DNA of 64,000 nt, taken from NCBI RefSeq assembly GCF_001182725.1, contig NZ_CWHU01000004.1:97505-161504 (forward strand). The letters are read 5' to 3'. The notes under the pieces were generated by a model that saw nothing but the letters and a program-made list of their open reading frames with translations, was not told where the DNA came from and ran no database searches. The stretch is from Anaerococcus jeddahensis (lineage in GTDB: Bacteria > Bacillota > Clostridia > Tissierellales > Peptoniphilaceae). The position numbers and the translations under genes are program-made. Of this stretch, positions 54,718 to 63,663 are shown piece by piece (within the stretch, counting starts at the first letter, position 1; each line of letters begins with the position of its first letter).

Positions 54718-55719
54718 TTAAAATTGAGGAACAATTTCTCCAACTTTTTCTCCCCTATGATTTCTAATAGTTTTATCAGCTATTTTGTCATAGTAATCAT
54801 ATTCATCCTTTTTTATTACTCCCAATTTTTTGAGCAAATGAATCAATATAACATTTCTTGTTTCAGAATTTCCATCATAGGTTTTTATGGCAAATCCATA
54901 TTTTTTATCAGGCAACAAACCACCAAAATATCCATTTGCTCCAGATTTTACAATTAACTCTCCCTTATGTTTTTCTATTAACAAATGGTCAATCCTATCT
55001 GAGCCAGAAGTATAAACTGAATTTTCGCTGATATCTTCAATTATTTCTTTAGCGTGTTTTGAAAGATTTTCTGGTAAATTTTCATAGTCTGATAACTTAG
55101 CCATCCCATGTGCAAAATTATATAATGGAAGAGCGTGAACTGGAACTCCACAACCATCTACAGAAATATAATCTCTAGTAATATCAAATTCACAAAGATT
55201 TGAAATCATTTCGGTAATTAATTTTTGCACAGGATGGTCAATTTTGTAATAATCATCCAAACTTTCATTTAAAATTATTGCTGACATTAACATGCCTGAA
55301 TGTTTTCCACTACAATTATTGTGAATATCTCTTGGCTTCTCATTATTTTTAATCATATTTTCTGTAACATCTTTTTTAAATGGATAATGAGGACCACATT
55401 TTAGATAAGATTCGTCAAGGCCAATTTTTTTGAGTATTCCTGATACTGTTTTTATATGAAAATCTTCCCCTGAATGTGATGCGCAAATTTGTGCAACTTC
55501 TTTTGGACTAAGATTAAATTTTTCAACAGCTCCAAGTGAAAGAGGAACCATAGCTTGCATAAGTTTAGCACTTGAACGAGGAAAAGATATTTCACCAGGA
55601 TTTCCTTTAGAAAAAACAATTTTTCCATCTTTGTCTACAACTACTAATGATCCAAATGTATATAAATCTTCGAGTTTGCCCCTATAAATTTTTAATAATA
55701 AATCCATTTTATCTTCCAT
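54718..55719 (-). CDS. Asparaginase (PF06089-type)
   Basis: A 333-aa enzyme of the plant/Rhizobium-like thermolabile asparaginase family: SSAKLMQAM, CASHSGEDFHI, HNNCSGKHSGMLM and VDGCGVPVHALPL are visible. It hydrolyses asparagine to aspartate and ammonia. Its ATG is 2 bp after the NhaC stop with a weak AAGAAG site, implying translational coupling with the antiporter. Confidence 0.87.
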   Translation of the reverse strand: MEDKMDLLLKIYRGKLEDLYTFGSLVVVDKDGKIVFSKGNPGEISFPRSSAKLMQAMVPLSLGAVEKFNLSPKEVAQICASHSGEDFHIKTVSGILKKIGLDESYLKCGPHYPFKKDVTENMIKNNEKPRDIHNNCSGKHSGMLMSAIILNESLDDYYKIDHPVQKLITEMISNLCEFDITRDYISVDGCGVPVHALPLYNFAHGMAKLSDYENLPENLSKHAKEIIEDISENSVYTSGSDRIDHLLIEKHKGELIVKSGANGYFGGLLPDKKYGFAIKTYDGNSETRNVILIHLLKKLGVIKKDEYDYYDKIADKTIRNHRGEKVGEIVPQF

Positions 55720-55721
55720 AA

Positions 55722-57188
55722 TTATTCTTCTTTCATTTCTAATTTTTCCAATTCTTCTAATCTTTCTAATTCTTCTAATCTTTCTAATTCTTCCAATTCT
55801 TCATCAGTATATCTTGCTATTCCTATTCCGGTTACTGCACAAACTAAGTTGAAAAGCGGACTAATGTAGCAGAAAAATACAAAAGGTATAAAAGTTGCAA
55901 AATCAATTCCCAAGGTATCAACAATAAACATTGCTGTTACTCCATAAGGAATTAAGGTTACTCCCAAAGTTCCACAATCCTCACTAATACGTGAAGCATT
56001 TTCTGGTTTTAATTTGTTCTTTTTAAATAAATCAAGCATAGTTGATTCAACCATAATTGCTCCAAACATGTGAGAACCTGTCAAAGCAATTGATAAGTAG
56101 TCTACGAACATGGCTGAAAAAATCAATGAGAAAGTTGATTTTAATTTCTTACCTATTGGTTCAATTATTACATTTAATATGTCCATCTCTCTAATCATTC
56201 CACCTAAAGCCGTTGTGAAAATAAGAGCTTGTATAGTTCTTGTCATGCTATCCATTCCACCACGGTTTAATAGGGTATTTAAAAATTCATCTTTAAAATC
56301 ATATTCAAAACCTTTAAGGGCAGAATTTAAAACTAAAGTTGCGTCAAATTTTTGATAAAAAATAGCTAAAATCATTCCTAAAACTCCACCAATAAGAATT
56401 GATTGAGATGCTGGACGTTGTTTTACCAATAAAATTACAACTACAATTAAGGGAATTAGGGTTATTGGACTTATTGTGTAAAAATTTTTTAAACTTTCAC
56501 CAACAACTTCAATCGCATGAATATCTGCATCAGCAGTTTGGCCGCTACCCAAAATCAAAAATAAAATCAAAGAAATTATAAATGCAGGAACTGTTGTATA
56601 CAACATGTGCTTAACGTGGGTCATTAATGGAACGCCCATTACTCCAGATTGAAAATTTGTTGTATCTGACAAAGGTGAAAGTTTATCACCAAACCATGAT
56701 CCAGAAATTAATGCTCCTGCAACCATTCCAGGATTTATTCCCATACTAATTCCAATTCCTAAAAGAGCTACTCCAACCGTACCAATTGTTCCCCATGAAG
56801 TTCCTGTAAACATTGATACTATAGCACAAATAATCAAAGTTGTTGCTAAATAATATTTTGGATTAATAATTTTAAGTCCATAATAAATAATTGTTGGTAC
56901 AGTTCCAGATGCTATCCATGATGAAATCAAAACTCCAACAGCAAGCATTATTACAACTGATTGCAAAGATTTTCCAACTTGTTTTATTCCTATTTTTTCT
57001 AGCTCATTGTATGTATAACCTAATTTAATTGCAAATAAATTTACAACTAACCACGCTAAAAACATCACTACAGCAAGTGGCGCTTTCAAAATTGTTAATC
57101 CAACAATTAGCATTGCCGCCAAAGATACTAACAAAAGTAAGGAGTATCCAAAAGTCGGTCTTTTTTTCATTAAAACTAAATCTTCCAT
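55722..57188 (-). CDS. nhaC: NhaC-family Na+/H+ antiporter with repetitive acidic tail
   Basis: A 488-aa membrane protein with about 11-12 helices; GTSWGTIGTVGVALLGIG and SPLSDTTNFQSG match NhaC. The C-terminal 27 residues repeat Leu-Glu/Arg-Leu-Glu-Glu units encoded by an 18-bp tandem repeat (about 55745-55805). Members next to amino-acid enzymes may exchange amino acids or protons. Strong AGGAGG. Confidence 0.87.
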   Translation of the reverse strand: MEDLVLMKKRPTFGYSLLLLVSLAAMLIVGLTILKAPLAVVMFLAWLVVNLFAIKLGYTYNELEKIGIKQVGKSLQSVVIMLAVGVLISSWIASGTVPTIIYYGLKIINPKYYLATTLIICAIVSMFTGTSWGTIGTVGVALLGIGISMGINPGMVAGALISGSWFGDKLSPLSDTTNFQSGVMGVPLMTHVKHMLYTTVPAFIISLILFLILGSGQTADADIHAIEVVGESLKNFYTISPITLIPLIVVVILLVKQRPASQSILIGGVLGMILAIFYQKFDATLVLNSALKGFEYDFKDEFLNTLLNRGGMDSMTRTIQALIFTTALGGMIREMDILNVIIEPIGKKLKSTFSLIFSAMFVDYLSIALTGSHMFGAIMVESTMLDLFKKNKLKPENASRISEDCGTLGVTLIPYGVTAMFIVDTLGIDFATFIPFVFFCYISPLFNLVCAVTGIGIARYTDEELEELERLEELERLEELEKLEMKEE

Positions 57189-57371
57189 AATTCGCCTCCT
57201 AATTTTTATTTAATGATAAGCTTACCATTATAATTAAAATATAGCACTTTTAAAAAAATAAATCTAGTATTTGTTTTATTTATCTAAATTTTTTTGATTT
57301 TTTTTGATTTTTTAAAGTTTTTACTATAATTTTTTTGTGCTATAATGAACTTAGTTTAGGGAGGTGTGATT

Positions 57372-58190
57372 TTGGAACTATTGAATTTGTTAAATAAAAT
57401 TAAAGATGATGACAATTATACACAAAAACAAAAATCTCTTGCCAAATATATAACCGACAACCATATTAGAATTTGCTTTCTAAGTCTAGCTACAATTTGC
57501 GAGGAATGTGGTTGCACTGAGGTAACTTTTTTAAATTTTTGCAAAAAAATTGGCTTTGATGGCTTTACTGATTTTAAAAATACTTTTATTAAATACATAG
57601 AAGAAAATTCCAAAAAGATATCTTACAAAACCAAAGATTATAATAATTCAATTTTGGAAGAGGAATTTTATAAAAATATATTAGAATCGGAAGCAAGTTA
57701 CTTAAATAATTTGTACAATTCAATAAAAGTTGACGAGATTATTGCTATTTCAAAAAAAATGATAGCAAGTAGGTATATAATTATTTTTGGCCACGATTGG
57801 TCCTACAATATGGGAAAATTTTTAAATGAAAGGTTGAGATCTTTAAATTTATCTTCAATTTTGGTAAATCTTAATGACCTTATCCATACTGATTATATTA
57901 TTAAGTCAATAGATAAAAATGATTATCCAATATTTTTTAGTTTTCCTAAATATTTTTGTGGAAGTGAAGAAATTGGGGAAGGCTTATCAAAAAAATCTGA
58001 TGATTTTTTGCTTATTACAGATTCAAAAAATAGTCCAGCTTCAAAATATACAAACAATAAAATAATTTGTGAAACTCACAGCGATATATTTAACAATTCT
58101 TGGGTAAGCCCTCTATCCTTTGTAAATATAATAAGTAATATGATTGCAGTAATATTAAAATCTAAAAAGGAGAAAAATAATGGGAATTGA
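57372..58190 (+). CDS. RpiR-family transcriptional regulator
   Basis: A 272-aa protein with an N-terminal RpiR helix-turn-helix (ICFLSLATICEECGCTEVT, FLNFCKKIGFDGFTDFKNTF) and a degenerate SIS sugar-phosphate domain (RYIIIFGHDWSYNMGKFLN). TTG 57372 is chosen because GGGAGG lies 7 bases upstream; GTG 57366 is too close to it. Its 3' end overlaps the P1 peptidase start by 11 bp, suggesting co-regulation. Effector unknown. Confidence 0.82.
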   Translation: MELLNLLNKIKDDDNYTQKQKSLAKYITDNHIRICFLSLATICEECGCTEVTFLNFCKKIGFDGFTDFKNTFIKYIEENSKKISYKTKDYNNSILEEEFYKNILESEASYLNNLYNSIKVDEIIAISKKMIASRYIIIFGHDWSYNMGKFLNERLRSLNLSSILVNLNDLIHTDYIIKSIDKNDYPIFFSFPKYFCGSEEIGEGLSKKSDDFLLITDSKNSPASKYTNNKIICETHSDIFNNSWVSPLSFVNIISNMIAVILKSKKEKNNGN

Positions 58191-59199
58191 CAAAAAAATT
58201 GGGCGTCTTAAAAAAGGAAAATTAAATTTAATTACAGATGTCAAAGGTGTAAAAATCGGCCATAAAACTTTAGCAAATGGAAATATTCAAACCGGTGTTA
58301 CAGCTATTATTCCCACGGAAAATAATATTTTTAAGGAAAAATTTCTTTGTGCCTCTCATGTAATAAATGGTTTTGGAAAAAGCGTTGGCTTGGTTCAAGT
58401 TGATGAGCTTGGAACTTTAGAAACTCCAATAATTTTAACTAATACTCTAAGTGTTGGAACTGCTCTTACAGGGCTTGTAAAATATATGCTAAAAAATAAT
58501 CCCGAAATTGGAGAAAGCACAGGAACTGTAAATCCCCTAGTTTTGGAATGTAATGACATGAGATTAAATGATATAAGAGCCTTAAATGTAAAAGAAGAGG
58601 ATATTTTTGATGCAATAAAAAATGCCAATTCAATCTTTGAAGAAGGAGCAGTTGGGGCTGGAAGAGGAATGAAATGTTATGAATTAAAAGGCGGAATTGG
58701 TTCTTCATCTAGAGTTTTTGAACTTGATGGAAAAGAATATACACTTGGATCTTTGGTGATGACTAACCACGGAAGATTTAATGAATTAGTAATTGATGGC
58801 AAATATTTTTCCGATAAATATCCTCACAAGGTTTTAAACGAAAAAGACAAGGGGTCTGTAATTACCATACTTGCAACTGACGCTCCTTTAAGCTCAAGAC
58901 AACTTAAAAGACTTGCCAAAAGAGCTGTTGCAGGCCTTTGCAGAAATGGTTCCTATATTTCAAATGGCAGTGGTGAAATTGTAATAGCCTTCTCAACTGC
59001 AAATATAATTAAACACGACTCAAATAAAATTTTAAATTTAAAATCAATAAGTGATGATGCAATTGACCTTCTATTTACAGCAGTTGGAGATAGCGTATGT
59101 GAATCAGTTTTGTCCTCTTTGTATCACGCAAAGACCGTAGTTGGCAAAAATGGCTTTACTGTTTATTCTATAAAGGATGTAATTAAAAAAAATTCATAA
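58180..59199 (+). CDS. P1 family peptidase (DmpA/BapA-like aminopeptidase)
   Basis: A 339-aa Ntn-type self-cleaving peptidase: NLITDVKGVKIGHKTLANGN, GAGRGMKCYELKGGIGSSSR, and KGSVITILATDAPLSSRQLK with the probable nucleophile Ser after autocleavage at Gly-Ser. Releases N-terminal D- or beta-amino acids from peptides or amides. Overlaps the RpiR gene and is divergent from nhaC-asparaginase; together they suggest amino-acid amide or peptide use. Confidence 0.88.
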   Translation: MGIDKKIGRLKKGKLNLITDVKGVKIGHKTLANGNIQTGVTAIIPTENNIFKEKFLCASHVINGFGKSVGLVQVDELGTLETPIILTNTLSVGTALTGLVKYMLKNNPEIGESTGTVNPLVLECNDMRLNDIRALNVKEEDIFDAIKNANSIFEEGAVGAGRGMKCYELKGGIGSSSRVFELDGKEYTLGSLVMTNHGRFNELVIDGKYFSDKYPHKVLNEKDKGSVITILATDAPLSSRQLKRLAKRAVAGLCRNGSYISNGSGEIVIAFSTANIIKHDSNKILNLKSISDDAIDLLFTAVGDSVCESVLSSLYHAKTVVGKNGFTVYSIKDVIKKNS

Positions 59200-59255
59200 G
59201 ATAAAACAAAAAATCGCATAGAAAAATTTATTTCTAGGCAATTTTTATATTAAAT

Positions 59256-60476
59256 TTAATTTTCTATAATTTCAATCGGACTTGCTTGATATACAAAAAT
59301 CATTGAATCAAAAATTTCTTTTGGAGATTTTTCTATTCTGTATGAGTATGGGACAAATTTCATTATTGGGGTGTAGCCTTCGCCTAATGAACCCATTTTT
59401 ATTTTTGAATCTAAGAGATTTTTGCTATCTCCATCTTCTACTTTTGAAAAATCTAAATAATAGGCATTCTTATAATTTTTTGCCGCGTATGCAAAAGGAT
59501 CTGCTGATATAAATTTTTGTATTGTCCTTTGATTTTTTTGCATAGTTTTTATATTTACCTTTGTTTTATAAAAATCTGTTCCTATTGGAAAATATGATTT
59601 TTTATATTTTTCCAGTAAATTTTCTCCCATATTTTTATAAAGTGCTTCTTTTTTTCCAATATGACCATTGTGGCCTGCTATCATTATTCTTGAATTTTTT
59701 TCATAATCTTTTATCCAAGAAACATTTTCTGCCATTTTTTTATCTCTATATTCACTTGATTTTACATAATCATCAACCATTTTATAATATGGAAAACTTG
59801 ATAGAATATTTTCTATAAGTCTTTTTTCCTTGGTATTTTTTTCAAGTTTTTCATTTAATTTTTTTAAATTTTCTTCCAATATTTTCATCTTTGGATCTTT
59901 TATTGAAATTTTGTCTTCTTCTAAAATTTCCAGACTTTTTATGTCAAAATCAATATTTTCTTTTTTTACAAAATCTTTTAAAAGTTTTATGGATTTTTCT
60001 GGATTTTGCATATCAAAACCGTAAAAGGAAATTTTTTCGTCGTGATTTTGGTTATATTTTTTTATCCAATTTATTAAATCATTCATCTCATTTGTATGGT
60101 AAATTGGAAAGGAGAAAATTTTTGATGGATTTTTTTGAAATTTTCCTGATTTTACATAAGAATCTATCTCCATCCCTTCTGAAAAATCACATTCCAAGGC
60201 AAAGGCTCTAACATTTGCATCTTTTACTAATTTTTTTAATAAGTCTAATTTTAATTCTTGAAATTCTTTGTTTCCATGTGTAGCCTCGCCAAGACCAATA
60301 ATTTCTACTTGGTCGTCAATTTTTATATCTTCTATTTTTTGAGCATATTTTCCTAAATCTGAGATTTCTTTTTTGGCTTTAAATTCCGGAATTTTTGTCC
60401 ACAAAAATATAAACAAAAATCCTAATACTGAAATTGAAATTATTATATATAGTAGAGTTTTAAATATTTTTTTCAT
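59256..60476 (-). CDS. Erythromycin esterase-family protein with N-terminal anchor
   Basis: A 406-aa protein: membrane helix at about 5-26, then GLGEATHGNKEFQELK, FALECDFSEGMEIDSYV, FYGFDMQNPEK and AGHNGHIG, the Ere-family site with catalytic His and Glu. Members include macrolide esterases, but many are not. The N-terminal anchor puts the domain outside the membrane, unlike cytosolic EreA/B. Follows bceAB by 2 bp in one operon. Confidence 0.85.
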   Translation of the reverse strand: MKKIFKTLLYIIISISVLGFLFIFLWTKIPEFKAKKEISDLGKYAQKIEDIKIDDQVEIIGLGEATHGNKEFQELKLDLLKKLVKDANVRAFALECDFSEGMEIDSYVKSGKFQKNPSKIFSFPIYHTNEMNDLINWIKKYNQNHDEKISFYGFDMQNPEKSIKLLKDFVKKENIDFDIKSLEILEEDKISIKDPKMKILEENLKKLNEKLEKNTKEKRLIENILSSFPYYKMVDDYVKSSEYRDKKMAENVSWIKDYEKNSRIMIAGHNGHIGKKEALYKNMGENLLEKYKKSYFPIGTDFYKTKVNIKTMQKNQRTIQKFISADPFAYAAKNYKNAYYLDFSKVEDGDSKNLLDSKIKMGSLGEGYTPIMKFVPYSYRIEKSPKEIFDSMIFVYQASPIEIIEN

Positions 60477-60478
60477 TT

Positions 60479-62470
60479 TTACTCCTTATTTAATTTTCCC
60501 ATTTCAAAATATATTGGTAGGGTTATTCTAAATATCATTATATAGATTAATGAGAAAATTATTATACAAATCGCCTCTATTTCTATAAATTTTCTAAGAT
60601 CAAGCATGGCAAACATTTGAATCATGCCAAAGGCAAGTTTTGATGCGATTAGAATATGGATTATTGAAATTATTAGGGGTCCAAAAAACGTGAAATAGTT
60701 TTGTTTTTTGACTGATTTTTTTATTTCTTTTTTGCTCATTCCCACTTTTTGTAAAATCTTTATATTTCTTCCATCTTCAAGGCCTTCTGCGGCTTGTTTG
60801 TAATAAATTACAATTATGGTTGAGATTAAAAATACTATGGATAAAATAACAACTACAATGTAGGCTCCTGTGTGAATTTTGTTAAATTCCATCCTATTTT
60901 CTATGGAATTTTTTATTAAAATTTTATCTTTATCAGATATATTTTCATTCAAATTTTTGTCCATGTAGTCAATATTTTTTTGACTTTTATCTTTTAAGTC
61001 AAAATATATTCCTGACACACTAGGGAAAGTCTTAATATTTTTGCCATCAGATATTTTTTTTGAAAATTCATCCAAATCATCTACAACTAGGACAATATTA
61101 TGAAAAAGACTTGTTGTAGGATCCATCAAGACATAGGAGGTATTTTTAACATTTTCTTTTACTTTCAAATTTTGATTTTCTATATAAATTTTATCGTATT
61201 TTTTTGCTTTTGAATCAAAAACTATAGCCTCATCTTTTTTAAGAGAAATATTTGTCTTATTTGCCAAATTAAAAGATTTTATATCTGTTAGGGAAATAAT
61301 TTTAGTTTTTTCATCCATTATTGTTTTTCTTAAATCATCATCTTTTAGGATAGAAAATTTTCCGGCTGATTTTTCGCTAACTACAAGACCTTTTCTTTTA
61401 AATTCTCCAAGATTTTTTATTTTTTCTTTTCCTATATTTTTTTCAAGGAAATTTTTTGTATATTTTTCACTTTCCTTATCATTTTTTTCGTATTGTATCA
61501 AAAAATCATTTGGAGCAATCCTATCTAATAAATCATTTTTTCCAACAAACATAGCACTCATAACCACGAAACTTATTAGAAAAAGTGATGAAATAATGGT
61601 AATTGATGAAAGGGCCATGGCAGATTCCTTGCTTCTTTTGATAAGCTCTCCTATAAAGGTCATATTTGTAGATTTGTAATAGATTTTTTTATTTTTTCTT
61701 AAAAGTTTTAAAATCCAAATCACAAGAGACCTGAAGAAAAAATATGTTCCGATTATTACAGCAATACTTGCTGGCAAAAATTTTGGAAGAGCTTGAAATA
61801 TTCCCCCATCAATTGAAAGGGCTGTGTAATACCCATATCCAATTAAAATTATGGCTAAAATCATAGAAATTACATTCGCTTTTGGTTCACTTTCTCCTTT
61901 TTGGGAAAGTTTTGAAAGCTCTATTGGATTTGTTTTTCTAATTGAATTTAAACTTATCAAAGTTATTAAAATAAAAATTATAGCAAAAATAATAAGTCCT
62001 AAAATTAACTTAGAAAAATTTACAGAAAGTTTGATTTGAGTTTGAATTTTTAAAATTCTTGCCACTAAATTTATAAAAAGAGGTCCCAAAAGAATTGTAA
62101 AAAATGTTCCAATTATCAAAATTAAAATTCCTAGAATTAAATTTTCTATAATCAAAATTTTTCTCAAAGATTTTTTGTCCATGCCAAGTCCATACAAAAG
62201 TCCCAATTCTTTATAGCGATTTTTGACAATGGTTTTTGCCATGTAGACAAGAAAAATTAGAGAAAAAATTGCCACAATCCATGAACCCATTTCCAAAAGA
62301 GTTTTTATAATTTCGCTTCCCCTAGTTTCCAAGATAAATTTTTCACTTTTTAAATCTATTAAAAGATTAAAAATGAAAAGCATAAAACTTGATGCCAAAA
62401 TGTAAGGAAAATACAAAAATTTATTATTTTTTATTCCCCTTGTAGCCATTTTAAAATTAAGCTTGTTCAA
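60479..62470 (-). CDS. BceB-like ABC transporter permease
   Basis: A 663-aa permease of the FtsX/BceB type with about ten helices and a large extracellular domain (about residues 315-520) between helices 7 and 8. TTG 62470 is chosen: GGAGG is 8 bases upstream, whereas the GTG nine bases earlier is too close. MNKLNFKMATRGIKNNK is the usual BceB start. Partner of the ATPase, overlapping it by 14 bp. Confidence 0.87.
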   Translation of the reverse strand: MNKLNFKMATRGIKNNKFLYFPYILASSFMLFIFNLLIDLKSEKFILETRGSEIIKTLLEMGSWIVAIFSLIFLVYMAKTIVKNRYKELGLLYGLGMDKKSLRKILIIENLILGILILIIGTFFTILLGPLFINLVARILKIQTQIKLSVNFSKLILGLIIFAIIFILITLISLNSIRKTNPIELSKLSQKGESEPKANVISMILAIILIGYGYYTALSIDGGIFQALPKFLPASIAVIIGTYFFFRSLVIWILKLLRKNKKIYYKSTNMTFIGELIKRSKESAMALSSITIISSLFLISFVVMSAMFVGKNDLLDRIAPNDFLIQYEKNDKESEKYTKNFLEKNIGKEKIKNLGEFKRKGLVVSEKSAGKFSILKDDDLRKTIMDEKTKIISLTDIKSFNLANKTNISLKKDEAIVFDSKAKKYDKIYIENQNLKVKENVKNTSYVLMDPTTSLFHNIVLVVDDLDEFSKKISDGKNIKTFPSVSGIYFDLKDKSQKNIDYMDKNLNENISDKDKILIKNSIENRMEFNKIHTGAYIVVVILSIVFLISTIIVIYYKQAAEGLEDGRNIKILQKVGMSKKEIKKSVKKQNYFTFFGPLIISIIHILIASKLAFGMIQMFAMLDLRKFIEIEAICIIIFSLIYIMIFRITLPIYFEMGKLNKE

Positions 62471-63230
62471 ATCCCTCACCTCCAGATAAAATCATCATTT
62501 GAGATTTGACCAATTTTTCATACATTTGGTCATTGGTCCTATCTCCCTTATAAAGGTCATAGAAAATTTTCCCATCTTTTATAAATAAAACCCTAGAGGC
62601 CCTTGCAGCAGCCATGGTTGAATGAGTTACCATAAGAATTGTTTGACCATTTTTGTTTATTTTTTCAAAAATATTTAAAAGCTCCATTGAAGAATTTGAA
62701 TCCAAGGCTCCTGTTGGCTCATCTGCCAGTAATATTTTTGGATTTGTAATAAGAGATCTTGCAACAGCAACTCTTTGTTTTTGTCCTCCAGAAATTTGGT
62801 AAGGAAATTTATCCAAAAGATTAGAAATTTTTAATGCCTTTGCAATAGGAGCTAATTTTTCTTCCATAATTTTGTATTTTTCATTTGCCAAAACCAAAGG
62901 CAAAAATATATTGTCCCTGTTGTTTAAAGAAGATAAAAGCGAAAAATCTTGGTAGACAAAGCCCAATTTTTCCCTCCTAAATTTCGCCCTCTCCTTGTCA
63001 CTTTTATTTTTTGTATTTTCACCAGATAAAATCACATCTCCAGAAGTTTGTTTATCCAAAGTTGCAATTAAGTTTAAAAGTGTAGATTTCCCAGACCCAC
63101 TCTCACCCATTATGGCAACAAATTCTCCTTCTTCAACCTCAAAATTAATATCTTTTAAGGCAACAACCTCTGTATTTTTATTTTCACTATTATAAACTTT
63201 TCTTAAATTTTTAACTTCTAATATATTCAT
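62457..63230 (-). CDS. BceA-like ABC transporter ATP-binding protein
   Basis: A 257-aa ATPase: Walker A GESGSGKST, signature [16 protein letters not shown], Walker B ILLADEPTGALDSNSS, switch His MVTHSTMAAARASRV. BceAB transporters sense and detach cell-wall-targeting antimicrobial peptides such as bacitracin. No histidine kinase or response regulator adjoins it here. Confidence 0.9.
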   Translation of the reverse strand: MNILEVKNLRKVYNSENKNTEVVALKDINFEVEEGEFVAIMGESGSGKSTLLNLIATLDKQTSGDVILSGENTKNKSDKERAKFRREKLGFVYQDFSLLSSLNNRDNIFLPLVLANEKYKIMEEKLAPIAKALKISNLLDKFPYQISGGQKQRVAVARSLITNPKILLADEPTGALDSNSSMELLNIFEKINKNGQTILMVTHSTMAAARASRVLFIKDGKIFYDLYKGDRTNDQMYEKLVKSQMMILSGGEGFEQA

Positions 63231-63305
63231 ATAATCCTCCTAAGTCTATATTACAAAAAATAAAATAAAAAATCCCTAATCTAAACTTACAATTTTTCTC
63301 CTAAA

Positions 63306-63320
63306 CTTACATTTTGTAAG
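63306..63320. promoter_or_regulatory. Palindrome upstream of bceAB
   Basis: CTTACATTTTGTAAG, a perfect palindrome 76 bp upstream of the ATPase ATG. It resembles the BceR-like consensus TNACA-N4-TGTAA but has a 3-base gap. A direct repeat CTAAACTTACA occurs at 63274 and 63301. Confidence 0.5.
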
Positions 63321-63321
63321 A

Positions 63322-63347
63322 TTAAAAAAAATCGGCAAATGCCGATT
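63322..63347 (-). terminator. Leftward intrinsic terminator
   Basis: AATCGGC / GCCGATT stem with T7 on the minus strand; ends leftward transcription from the IS/repeat side before bceAB. Confidence 0.75.
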
Positions 63348-63351
63348 CAAA

Positions 63352-63562
63352 TCGTAGACAAAGTTAGTTTAATTATTTATTAAAATTTTAAAAATAAAAT
63401 TATGCTAGAACCCATCTCGAGCAGATAATTATGCCTTGATTTGGCATAATTATCCCTAAAAATTAGTGTGAAAGCACGGAAAAGTTTTCGAAGAAAACTG
63501 GTTTTAGTAGTCGAGAGATCCCATGAGATTTCTCGACTCACTACGTTCGCTCGAAACCTGCT
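63352..63562 (+). repeat. Large multi-hairpin structured repeat, copy B
   Basis: Aligns with the copy at 20417-20709: CGTAGACAAAGT, CCCATCTCGA, then P1 (63424-63454, GATAATTATGCC/GGCATAATTATC), P2 (63466-63477, GTGT-GAAA-GCAC), P3 (63483-63499, AGTTTTC-GAA-GAAAACT), and the shared tail GAGATTTCTCGACTCACTACGT. Stem sequences differ from copy A but pairing is kept. P4 and P5 of copy A are absent. No ORF. Confidence 0.8.
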
Positions 63563-63663
63563 AGGAAAAATCAAGTCTTTTTTTAAAAAAATCAAATAAT
63601 TTTATTACTAAATTTGACCATAGGAAATAAGCCCTCTTGTTTGGGCTTTTTTTTTCTATTTTT

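Noticed and set aside
63380..63595. 71-aa minus-strand reading frame across the structured repeat
   Set aside because: Lies entirely within the palindromic element; composition is dictated by the hairpins and there is no ribosome site.
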